Positions 1-5,302 of a stretch of DNA of 5,556 nucleotides are shown one piece after another. Both the position numbers and the translations under genes were made by a program. Positions within the stretch are counted from its first letter, which is position 1. The number at the start of each line of letters is the position of its first letter. A model generated the notes under the pieces. It did no database searches. It was not told the DNA's origin and saw only the letters and a list, made by a program, of their open reading frames with translations. Origin of the DNA: Clostridia bacterium (GTDB taxonomy: Bacteria > Bacillota > Clostridia > Christensenellales > UBA1242); contig JAFZUF010000015.1 in assembly GCA_017618475.1 (NCBI GenBank), positions 1 to 5,556 on the forward strand, written 5' to 3'.

Positions 1-1020
1 AATGTTCGCGTTTTGCAAACCTTTAATACTGTGAATGAATTGGCTTTGGACTTCGGCGGGTAACGATGAAGACAAACCTTGCAAATAAATTTCGTTGCTG
101 GACAAACTTTCGGGTTCCAAGAATGTTTGGTGGCGGGTGCGGTCGGCGAAACGTGTAATTTTGTCTTCAATACTGGGGCAGTAGCGCGGACCAACGCCCT
201 TGATTAAACCACTGTACATGGCGGATTCTTTAATGTGGGCACGAATAATTTCGTGCGTAGTTTCGTTAGTGTAAGTCAAATAGCATGGTGCCACGTTTTT
301 AATCGGTTGGGTGGCTAAGAACGAAAACGCGCGGATATTATCATCGCCATTTTGGATTTCGGTTTGGGTGTAATCAATGGATTTAACGTCCACGCGTGCC
401 GGGGTACCGGTTTTGAAACGGCGAATTTCAATGCCCATGTCAATAAATGATTTTTCCAAAGTGGTGGCATTGGGTAATCCGGTCGGTCCTTCGAATTTAA
501 CAACACTGCCGACAAAAGTTTTACTCATTAAATAAGTGCCGGTGGCAACCACTACCGCGCGACAATTAATCTTGGTGCCGTTAAATACCACACCGGTAAT
601 GTGTTGGTCTTGCCAAAGTATCCCGTTAACTTCACCAATCGCCAAAGTTAGGTTCGGTGTATGCGTTAATAAATCAAGCATGGCGTCGTGATAACGGGCT
701 TTATCAATTTGGGCACGTAAACTGCGCACTGCGGGACCTTTCGCGGAATTTAGCATCCGAATTTGAATGGCGGCTTTATCCGCCAAAATTCCCATGATGC
801 CCCCGAGTGCATCAATTTCGCAAACTAAATGCCCCTTGGCGGTACCACCAATCGATGGGTTGCAAGGTAGCATCCCAATGCTGCGTTCATGCAGAGTGGT
901 AATTAAAACTTTTTTGCCCAATTTGGCGGCGGCTACCGCGGCTTCACAGCCCGCGTGTCCGGCACCAATGACAACTAAATCATAGGTTTGGTCTAAGTTT
1001 TGCTTAAATTCTTTCGTCAT
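1..1020 (-). CDS. mnmG: tRNA uridine-5-carboxymethylaminomethyl modification enzyme MnmG (GidA), N-terminal 340 residues, cut by window edge
   Basis: This is the FAD-binding partner of MnmE. The complex installs the (carboxymethyl)aminomethyl group at C5 of the wobble uridine in tRNAs reading NNA/NNG codons, using FAD, NADH, a folate one-carbon unit and glycine or ammonium. I translated the frame from the ATG at 1020 down to base 1 without meeting a stop. Visible motifs are the dinucleotide-binding GAGHAG at residues 19-24, CNPSIGG at 53-59 (a family signature with a conserved cysteine), GTYL at 161-164, KTGTPAR at 203-209, and the GidA signature GPRYCPSIEDK at 277-287 with its second conserved cysteine, C281. 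The family is usually about 610-630 residues, so roughly the C-terminal 45% lies beyond the left edge, including the second GidA signature and the helical MnmE/tRNA-binding domain. The start is supported by an AGGAG site six bases upstream. It follows mnmE by 21 bases and is surely co-transcribed. Identity is essentially certain; completeness cannot be judged. Confidence 0.97.
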   Translation of the reverse strand, partial: MTKEFKQNLDQTYDLVVIGAGHAGCEAAVAAAKLGKKVLITTLHERSIGMLPCNPSIGGTAKGHLVCEIDALGGIMGILADKAAIQIRMLNSAKGPAVRSLRAQIDKARYHDAMLDLLTHTPNLTLAIGEVNGILWQDQHITGVVFNGTKINCRAVVVATGTYLMSKTFVGSVVKFEGPTGLPNATTLEKSFIDMGIEIRRFKTGTPARVDVKSIDYTQTEIQNGDDNIRAFSFLATQPIKNVAPCYLTYTNETTHEIIRAHIKESAMYSGLIKGVGPRYCPSIEDKITRFADRTRHQTFLEPESLSSNEIYLQGLSSSLPAEVQSQFIHSIKGLQNANI

Positions 1021-1026
1021 GATTAA

Positions 1027-1031
1027 CTCCT
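1027..1031 (-). promoter_or_regulatory. Ribosome binding site of mnmG
   Basis: The minus strand reads AGGAG here, followed by the six bases TTAATC and then the mnmG ATG. This is a near-ideal Shine-Dalgarno sequence and spacing, and it fixes the mnmG start. It contrasts with mnmE and the small gene upstream, which lack such a site. Confidence 0.85.
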
Positions 1032-1041
1032 AGTATACCAC

Positions 1042-2319
1042 TTATTTTCCCAAACAGAACCTGGAAAAAATTTCGTCCAAAGTGCGTTCGTCAACGTCAC
1101 TGCCGGTAATTTTGCCAACGTAACTTAAGGCTAAAGTAATGTCGGCGGAAATTTTATCCAAAGAAGCTTGCGGGTTAATCGTGTTTAATAAATCATGCGC
1201 TTGGCGTAATAAGTTAGTTTGACGTTCGTTGGTTAAGTTGACCATGTTGCCAACCGGCGCGGTAACTGTCACCATTTCGACCAGCTTTTTCAAAATCAAG
1301 TCAACGTTGTGACCGGTTTTGGCCGAAACTGCAATGCCGTCTTTGGGAACGTCAGGACAAAGGTCACTCTTGTTGTAAACAATTAAATGTTTTTTGTCGT
1401 GCGGGAAATCTAACATGACGCGGGTCGTGGCATCAACGACTACCAATAAAATGTCGGCGGTTTGCAGTACGCTTTTCGCACGGGCAATACCTTGTTGTTC
1501 AATTGCGGAAGTGGCGTTGTCGCGAATGCCGGCGGTATCAATTAAATTAATTTTGACGCCTTGGTAAGTAATTTTTTCCGTAATGACGTCGGTTGTCGTA
1601 CCGGCAATATCAGTTACGATACTGCGGTTATCACCGACTAACGCGTTAAAAAGACTGCTTTTGCCGGCGTTCGGGCAACCGATGATACAGACATTAATGC
1701 CATTTTTAATGATTTGACCATGACGCGCGGTGGAAAGTAAATGCGACAAAGTGTCTTTCGCGCGGTTAATGGATTGCATTGGTACCGCGGGTGAATCCAA
1801 ATCTTCGGGGTAGTCCAGGTAGGCATCAATTTGGGCGCGGGCATCGACTAAATCGTTTTCAATGGCGGTGACCAAAGTTTGTAATTCGCCGGACATTAAG
1901 CGTGATGCGTTTTGTAATTCGGCATCGCTTTCCGCATTAATTAAATCCAAGGTACTTTCGGCTTGGGTTAAAGTCATTTTATTTTTTAGCACGGCACGGC
2001 GGGTAAATTCGCCCGGTTCAGCCAAGACGGCACCGTGTTCAATGGTGGTTTGCATAATGCGGTTAATTAAATGCCAACCGCCGTGGGCTTGAATTTCCAC
2101 TACGTCTTCGCCGGTAAAACTGTGCGGGGCGGGAAAGTAAATGACCAAAGCAGTATCCGTAAAATTTTTACCGTTAATTAAACCTAAAGTGGCGTGGCGT
2201 GGTTGTAAAGGACGGTTAAACATTTTGGCAATAATCGTCAGTGCGTCGTTACCCGATAAACGGACAATTCCAACACCACCAAAACCCATGGGCGTAGCAA
2301 TTCCTACAATTGTTCTCAT
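1042..2319 (-). CDS. mnmE: tRNA modification GTPase MnmE (TrmE)
   Basis: A GTPase that works with MnmG in wobble-uridine modification; in the family it binds a folate one-carbon donor and dimerises through its N-terminal domain. The 425-residue product shows the full layout. The N-terminal folate-binding domain (about 1-115) has the glycine-rich GFGGVGIVRLSG near 12-23. A helical domain begins around GEFTRRA (103-109). The inserted G domain has G1 GCPNAGKS 214-221, G2 GTTTD 240-244, G3 DTAG 261-264, G4 NKSD 316-319 and G5 SAK 332-334. The chain ends in FCLGK, the C-terminal cysteine motif of the family. N217 fits the potassium-coordinating Asn of the P-loop and E274 the catalytic Glu (E282 in E. 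coli). It is about 30 residues shorter than the E. coli protein (454), with no motif missing. The G2 loop reads GTTTD where GTTRD is usual. The start codon overlaps the upstream stop as ATGA with no good Shine-Dalgarno, suggesting translational coupling. Confidence 0.98.
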   Translation of the reverse strand: MRTIVGIATPMGFGGVGIVRLSGNDALTIIAKMFNRPLQPRHATLGLINGKNFTDTALVIYFPAPHSFTGEDVVEIQAHGGWHLINRIMQTTIEHGAVLAEPGEFTRRAVLKNKMTLTQAESTLDLINAESDAELQNASRLMSGELQTLVTAIENDLVDARAQIDAYLDYPEDLDSPAVPMQSINRAKDTLSHLLSTARHGQIIKNGINVCIIGCPNAGKSSLFNALVGDNRSIVTDIAGTTTDVITEKITYQGVKINLIDTAGIRDNATSAIEQQGIARAKSVLQTADILLVVVDATTRVMLDFPHDKKHLIVYNKSDLCPDVPKDGIAVSAKTGHNVDLILKKLVEMVTVTAPVGNMVNLTNERQTNLLRQAHDLLNTINPQASLDKISADITLALSYVGKITGSDVDERTLDEIFSRFCLGK

Positions 2320-2564
2320 TTTTCAAATATAGCATTAAATTCCAAAATATCAAAGGGGATACTTTCAATAAAGTCGCGTTGTTTTAATTTTAATAAGTTA
2401 AATTCTAAAAAATTGTCAATTTGCGATTGGGTAACGATTGGTGTTGGAATCTTTAAGGCGGCCGCAATTTGTGTCAGACCATCATAAAAGTTTTCCGGGT
2501 CGACGGGTATCACTACACTGTTTTTGACTTTGTGGTCAATCACAATTTTTGCCCAAACTTTCAT
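2316..2564 (-). CDS. Small hypothetical protein (82 aa) translationally coupled to mnmE
   Basis: I cannot assign a function. The 82-residue product begins MKVWAKIVID, has no signal peptide or obvious membrane segment, and reads as a small soluble alpha/beta protein: a beta-like start (1-20), a helix-like stretch DGLTQIAAALKI (28-39), the PTPIVTQSQID segment (40-50), and a C-terminal part rich in Phe, Leu and Glu (51-82). From memory it resembles short uncharacterised proteins of Clostridia that start MKVWAK and carry a similar 'IPTP' segment, but no search was run. That it is a real gene is supported by its four-base ATGA overlap with mnmE, a promoter-like sequence immediately upstream, and its position filling the space between that promoter and mnmE. 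The ATG at 2564 has no convincing Shine-Dalgarno (preceding bases GACACCAAG) and lies only nine bases after the predicted -10 box, so initiation may be leaderless. Confidence 0.8.
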   Translation of the reverse strand: MKVWAKIVIDHKVKNSVVIPVDPENFYDGLTQIAAALKIPTPIVTQSQIDNFLEFNLLKLKQRDFIESIPFDILEFNAIFEK

Positions 2565-2573
2565 CTTGGTGTC

Positions 2574-2602
2574 AGTATAATACTTCCGCTTGTGTTCGGC
2601 AA
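2574..2602 (-). promoter_or_regulatory. Predicted promoter of the small gene-mnmE-mnmG operon
   Basis: The minus strand has TTGCCG at 2602-2597 (four of six matches to the -35 consensus), exactly 17 bases, then TATACT at 2579-2574 (five of six for -10). Only nine bases separate the -10 box from the ATG at 2564, so initiation at the usual distance would give a leader of roughly zero to three bases. An overlapping alternative -10, TATTAT at 2582-2577, has a poorer spacer of 14 bases. This is prediction from sequence only. Confidence 0.55.
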
Positions 2603-2624
2603 CGGATTAGCGAGTAAAAATTAT

Positions 2625-2652
2625 TTGCCTTAAGACGGTCTTGTGGTATCAT
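2625..2652 (+). promoter_or_regulatory. Predicted extended -10 promoter of the glycosyltransferase-gap unit
   Basis: The plus strand carries TTGCCT at 2625-2630 (four of six for -35), a 16-base spacer, and TATCAT at 2647-2652 (five of six for -10) preceded by TGG, the TGn of an extended -10 element. Just six bases (ATAAAT) lie between the -10 box and the ATG at 2659, so the transcription start would fall on or next to the A of the start codon. No Shine-Dalgarno is present. It mirrors the divergent promoter on the other strand. Confidence 0.55.
2632..2642. repeat. Short inverted repeat in the promoter spacer
   Basis: AAGAC-G-GTCTT is a perfect 5-bp inverted repeat around one central base. It lies between the predicted -35 and -10 boxes of the plus-strand promoter, a place where a bound regulator would block polymerase. 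It is short enough to be chance, and no second copy was seen in the window. Confidence 0.3.
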
Positions 2653-2658
2653 ATAAAT

Positions 2659-3597
2659 ATGGGGAAAATTTCGTTAGTTTTGCCGGTCTACAACGAACAA
2701 TTAATTTTAAAAGATGTATTAATTAAGTACATCACAGATTTGGAAAATATCCGCTTAAAGAAAAAGTATCAATGGGAAATTATTGCAGTTGATGATTGCA
2801 GTACGGACGAATCACACTTGATCATGTTGGAATTTGCCCGCAAATATCAGAATTTTCGAATTGTAACTTTGGCTGAACGCTCGGGGAAACATACCGCCGT
2901 TACCGCGGGATTGAGTATCGCTAATGGCGACATTGTATTAGTTGCAGAAATTGACTTACAAAATCCAATGGGATTGTTATCCAGTATGGTTCAAGAACAT
3001 TTGGATAGTGGTGTGCCAATTATATATGGCTACCGCCGATTTAATGGTTGGCAACGTCGTAAAGCTTTAGTTACTGATCGTTTAACACGTATCGCGTGTA
3101 AATTATACATGTTAGATGGCTATTTCACTGGGATTGTGAACACAGAGTTATACACCGCTGAAGTTGTCGCCGTTTTGCGTGACAATCCATCCAAAACTAA
3201 ATACATGCGCACAATGAACAACTGGGTTGGTTGGCAAACAAAAGAATTTTGGTATGCCAGCGAGTACACTGATACCGAAGCAAAAGCTAAAATGGAACAA
3301 TTGCATCGTCGTGATCGTAATAAAACGCGTTATAAAAAAACGGGGCATGTTAGTTTAGTATCAACTTGGTGGGGTATTTTATTTTTAATGATGTCGGTAT
3401 TGGCCTTTACTTTAGGTGCGGTTAATGTAGCAACGGCACATCCAATTTTCTTGTGGTTTATGTTTTCTTTGGGCTTTGCGGGTATTGTGATGGCGATTAT
3501 GTCGTTTTTGCGTACATTGCTTTTGATGCGGATTGGTAAAGTGCGTTATCGTGCTGGCGAAGTGGTTTACGAGATTAAATCGATTATTAATCGTTAA
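2659..3597 (+). CDS. Family 2 glycosyltransferase, polyprenyl-phosphate type (DPM1/GtrB/ArnC-like), with two C-terminal membrane helices
   Basis: A GT-A fold enzyme predicted to transfer a sugar from a nucleotide donor, most likely to a polyprenyl phosphate at the inner face of the membrane; donor and acceptor cannot be read from the sequence. In the 312-residue product PVYNEQ (9-14) and VDDCSTDES (44-52) form the nucleotide-sugar binding part. SGKHTAVTAGLSIANGD (75-91) matches the family's GK..A...G segment, and EIDLQNP (97-103) sits where DADLQ(D/N)P is usual, so the first metal-motif Asp is Glu. A basic stretch (HRRDRNKTRYKK, 216-227) precedes two hydrophobic helices at about 232-256 and 263-290, ending in a short basic tail. 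I chose the ATG at 2659, giving MGKISLVLPVYNE, the normal family start. The in-frame TTG at 2641 would add six residues and sit inside the predicted promoter. It ends 24 bases before gap on the same strand. An undecaprenyl-phosphate glycosyltransferase for wall or surface glycans is the best guess. Confidence 0.88.
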   Translation: MGKISLVLPVYNEQLILKDVLIKYITDLENIRLKKKYQWEIIAVDDCSTDESHLIMLEFARKYQNFRIVTLAERSGKHTAVTAGLSIANGDIVLVAEIDLQNPMGLLSSMVQEHLDSGVPIIYGYRRFNGWQRRKALVTDRLTRIACKLYMLDGYFTGIVNTELYTAEVVAVLRDNPSKTKYMRTMNNWVGWQTKEFWYASEYTDTEAKAKMEQLHRRDRNKTRYKKTGHVSLVSTWWGILFLMMSVLAFTLGAVNVATAHPIFLWFMFSLGFAGIVMAIMSFLRTLLLMRIGKVRYRAGEVVYEIKSIINR

Positions 3598-3599
3598 TC
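3573..3599. repeat. AT-rich inverted and direct repeats at the end of the glycosyltransferase gene, ahead of gap
   Basis: GATTAA at 3573-3578 faces TTAATC at 3587-3592, which is repeated at 3594-3599. GATTA-T-TAATC (3582-3592) and ATTAA-TCG-TTAAT (3586-3598) are further small palindromes. The block overlaps the last codons of the glycosyltransferase gene and lies just upstream of the gap ribosome binding site. It could be an operator or weak hairpin, but AT-rich repeats of this size arise easily by chance and the stem is too weak for a convincing terminator. Confidence 0.25.
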
Positions 3600-3604
3600 A
3601 TATT

Positions 3605-3612
3605 AAAGGGAG
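3605..3612 (+). promoter_or_regulatory. Ribosome binding site of gap
   Basis: AAAGGGAG, a strong purine-rich Shine-Dalgarno sequence, ends nine bases before the gap ATG at 3622. It supports that start and suggests efficient translation, as expected for a glycolytic enzyme. No clear promoter was found in the 24-base gap before it, so gap may be read from the glycosyltransferase promoter or from an unrecognised internal one. Confidence 0.8.
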
Positions 3613-3621
3613 TAATATAAA

Positions 3622-4626
3622 ATGAGGATTGGTATTAATGGGTTTGGACGCATTGGTCGCTTAATTTTGCGTAATACTTTACAACGTAAAGATGCAACTG
3701 TGGTGGCGGTCAATGACCCATTTGTAACTTTGGATTACGCCGCCTATATGTTGACTTACGACACGGTGCATGGCATATTAAATGCGGATATTAAAGTTGA
3801 TGCCACGCAAAATGCGTTGGTGATTAATGGTCAAACAGTTAAATTTTATACCGAAAAAGACCCGATTAACATTCCGTGGGGTAAAAATCGCGTTGATGTC
3901 GTTTGTGAAGCCACCGGCGTGTTTACGAGTAGTGAAAAGTGTCAAGCACACTTGCAAGCCGGTGCCGGCAAAGTCATTATTACCGCGCCCGCGAAAGACA
4001 AGGAAACCCCGACCTATGTCATGGGTGTTAACGAAAAAACGTATCAACCCGATCAACGCATTATTTCCAACGCTTCGTGCACGACCAACTGTCTGGCGCC
4101 ATTGTGTAAAGTGATTAATGATACTTTTGGGATTGAAAATGGTTTGATGACAACTGTACACGCGGTAACCGCGACACAAAACACCGTGGATGGTGCCAGT
4201 GCCAAAAATTGGCGTTTGGGTCGTGCCGCGTACGATAACATGATTCCTTCCACAACCGGTGCCGCCAAAGCGGTGGGGTTGGTGATTCCCGCATTGAATG
4301 GTAAATTAACTGGTACCAGCTTACGTGTACCGGTAGCTAACGTTTCAATCGTTGATTTAACTTGTACATTACAAAAACCCGCTACCAAAGACGAAATTTG
4401 CGCCGCGATTAAATCGGCCAGTGAACACGAAATGAAAGGTGTGATTGAATATACCGACGTGCCGGTGGTTTCCAGTGATATGAACGGCAATCCGCACACC
4501 TGTATTTTTGACGCCAACGCCAGCATTTTCTTAACCGACAAGTTCGTTAAATTAATGGCTTGGTACGACAACGAATGGGGCTACAGCGTCAAAACCGTGG
4601 ATTTGGCGGTACACATTTGTAAATAA
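3622..4626 (+). CDS. gap: Glyceraldehyde-3-phosphate dehydrogenase, NAD-dependent glycolytic type
   Basis: A cytoplasmic homotetrameric enzyme of glycolysis that oxidises and phosphorylates glyceraldehyde 3-phosphate to 1,3-bisphosphoglycerate. The 334-residue product is full length. The NAD-binding Rossmann start NGFGRIGR is at 6-13. ND at 31-32, followed by PF, supplies the Asp that favours NAD over NADP. ASCTTNC at 151-157 carries the catalytic C153, with its partner H180 in TTVHAVT. STTGAAKAVG is at 210-219, the phosphate-binding Arg is R235 in SLRVP, and YDNEWGYS is at 315-322. The N-terminal 'NDPF...YMLTYDTVHG' and the S-loop are closer to the E. coli GapA/eukaryotic class than to the 'NDLT' form usual in Bacillus and Clostridium; this is a judgement from memory. 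It is not beside pgk, tpiA or cggR in this window, but follows a glycosyltransferase gene. A strong ribosome binding site and a start at MRIGINGFG support the chosen ATG. Confidence 0.98.
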   Translation: MRIGINGFGRIGRLILRNTLQRKDATVVAVNDPFVTLDYAAYMLTYDTVHGILNADIKVDATQNALVINGQTVKFYTEKDPINIPWGKNRVDVVCEATGVFTSSEKCQAHLQAGAGKVIITAPAKDKETPTYVMGVNEKTYQPDQRIISNASCTTNCLAPLCKVINDTFGIENGLMTTVHAVTATQNTVDGASAKNWRLGRAAYDNMIPSTTGAAKAVGLVIPALNGKLTGTSLRVPVANVSIVDLTCTLQKPATKDEICAAIKSASEHEMKGVIEYTDVPVVSSDMNGNPHTCIFDANASIFLTDKFVKLMAWYDNEWGYSVKTVDLAVHICK

Positions 4627-4665
4627 AAAATTTAGTAAAATAACGTCATAAATTGGAAAAATAAA

Positions 4666-5277
4666 ATGATAAAAGAAATTGTGAACTTTGAGAGAAGAGA
4701 ATTATTTAATATTTACAACGGTGCTGACAACCCATTTTTATCCATTACAACCAAAATTGACGTTACTAACATAGTTAGATATTGTCAGGTTCATAAAAAT
4801 TTTTACGCTACAATGGGATATTTATTAACAAGGGCAGTGAATAAGGTTGATGCACTTAAATATCGTGCTCAAGGTGAAAAAATTTATTTTTGCGACCGGA
4901 TTAAATCTAATTACACACAAAAAATCGATGATAATACGATTGGTTTTTTTGATTTACCGGATATTGAGCAGTATCATGATTACCTAAATGAATATCAAGC
5001 AAGGAATCATAAATTAATTAACGAGAAATGTAATATTAAAACAGAAGGAATTGATTGTGTTTGGTTTTCATGTATTCCGTGGTTTGAGTTTACTGGAATT
5101 ATTACGCCGTTTAGGAAATCTGTATCTATACCACAGTTTATTTGGGATAAATTTACAGAAGAAAATGGTAAATATACAATCCACTTAATGATTATGGCGC
5201 ATCATGGTTTTGTTGATGGTTGGCATGTTAGTAAATTGTTAGAATGTTTCAAACAAGAAATTTTAGCTTTTGCCTAA
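4666..5277 (+). CDS. Chloramphenicol acetyltransferase-like protein (CatA-fold acyltransferase), substrate unknown
   Basis: The 203-residue product belongs to the trimeric chloramphenicol acetyltransferase fold, which moves acetyl groups from acetyl-CoA to hydroxyl acceptors. HHGFVDG (179-185) matches HHAVCDG of CatA, giving the predicted catalytic base H180 and structural D184. FSCIPWFEFTG (134-144) aligns with VSANPWVSFTS of CatA, placing S135 at the position of the transition-state Ser. The N-terminal FERRELFNIY (8-17) resembles the WxRKEHF region with its salt-bridge Arg. It is a little shorter than classical CatA (about 213-219), and the substrate-pocket regions look different, so chloramphenicol resistance should not be assumed; many such proteins have unknown acceptors. 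Sampled 60-base stretches are about 30-32% GC against about 52-55% in gap and mnmG, hinting at separate origin. It starts 39 bases after gap with only a weak GGAAAA ribosome binding site. No terminator or convincing promoter lies between them. Confidence 0.85.
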   Translation: MIKEIVNFERRELFNIYNGADNPFLSITTKIDVTNIVRYCQVHKNFYATMGYLLTRAVNKVDALKYRAQGEKIYFCDRIKSNYTQKIDDNTIGFFDLPDIEQYHDYLNEYQARNHKLINEKCNIKTEGIDCVWFSCIPWFEFTGIITPFRKSVSIPQFIWDKFTEENGKYTIHLMIMAHHGFVDGWHVSKLLECFKQEILAFA

Positions 5278-5302
5278 CAATTAAAAAATTCCAGCAATTA
5301 AC

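Noticed and set aside
315..985. Open frames at 315-515 (minus) and 767-985 (plus) within mnmG
   Set aside because: Both overlap the continuous mnmG frame, which carries all conserved MnmG motifs.
1638..2332. Small open frames overlapping mnmE in other frames (1638-1844, 1862-2092, 2141-2332)
   Set aside because: They lie within the well-conserved mnmE gene and lack initiation signals or recognisable domains.
2641..2658. TTG at 2641 as the start of the glycosyltransferase
   Set aside because: It would add MWYHIN ahead of the usual family start, has no Shine-Dalgarno, and would place the predicted -10 box inside the coding region.
3778..4179. Second antisense open frame (133 codons) in gap, and the plus-strand frame at 3827-4114
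   Set aside because: Both are shadows of the gap reading frame, with low-complexity, basic-rich translations and no family resemblance.
4053..4571. Long open frame (172 codons) on the minus strand inside gap
   Set aside because: It is fully antisense to a highly conserved gene, shows no recognisable motif, and has no ribosome binding site or promoter; long antisense frames are a by-product of biased codon use.
4627..4665. Promoter or terminator between gap and the acetyltransferase-like gene
   Set aside because: The stretch is AT-rich but has no hairpin and no -35/-10 pair at acceptable spacing; the best pieces, TTGTAA at 4617 and TAAAAT at 4636, are too close together.
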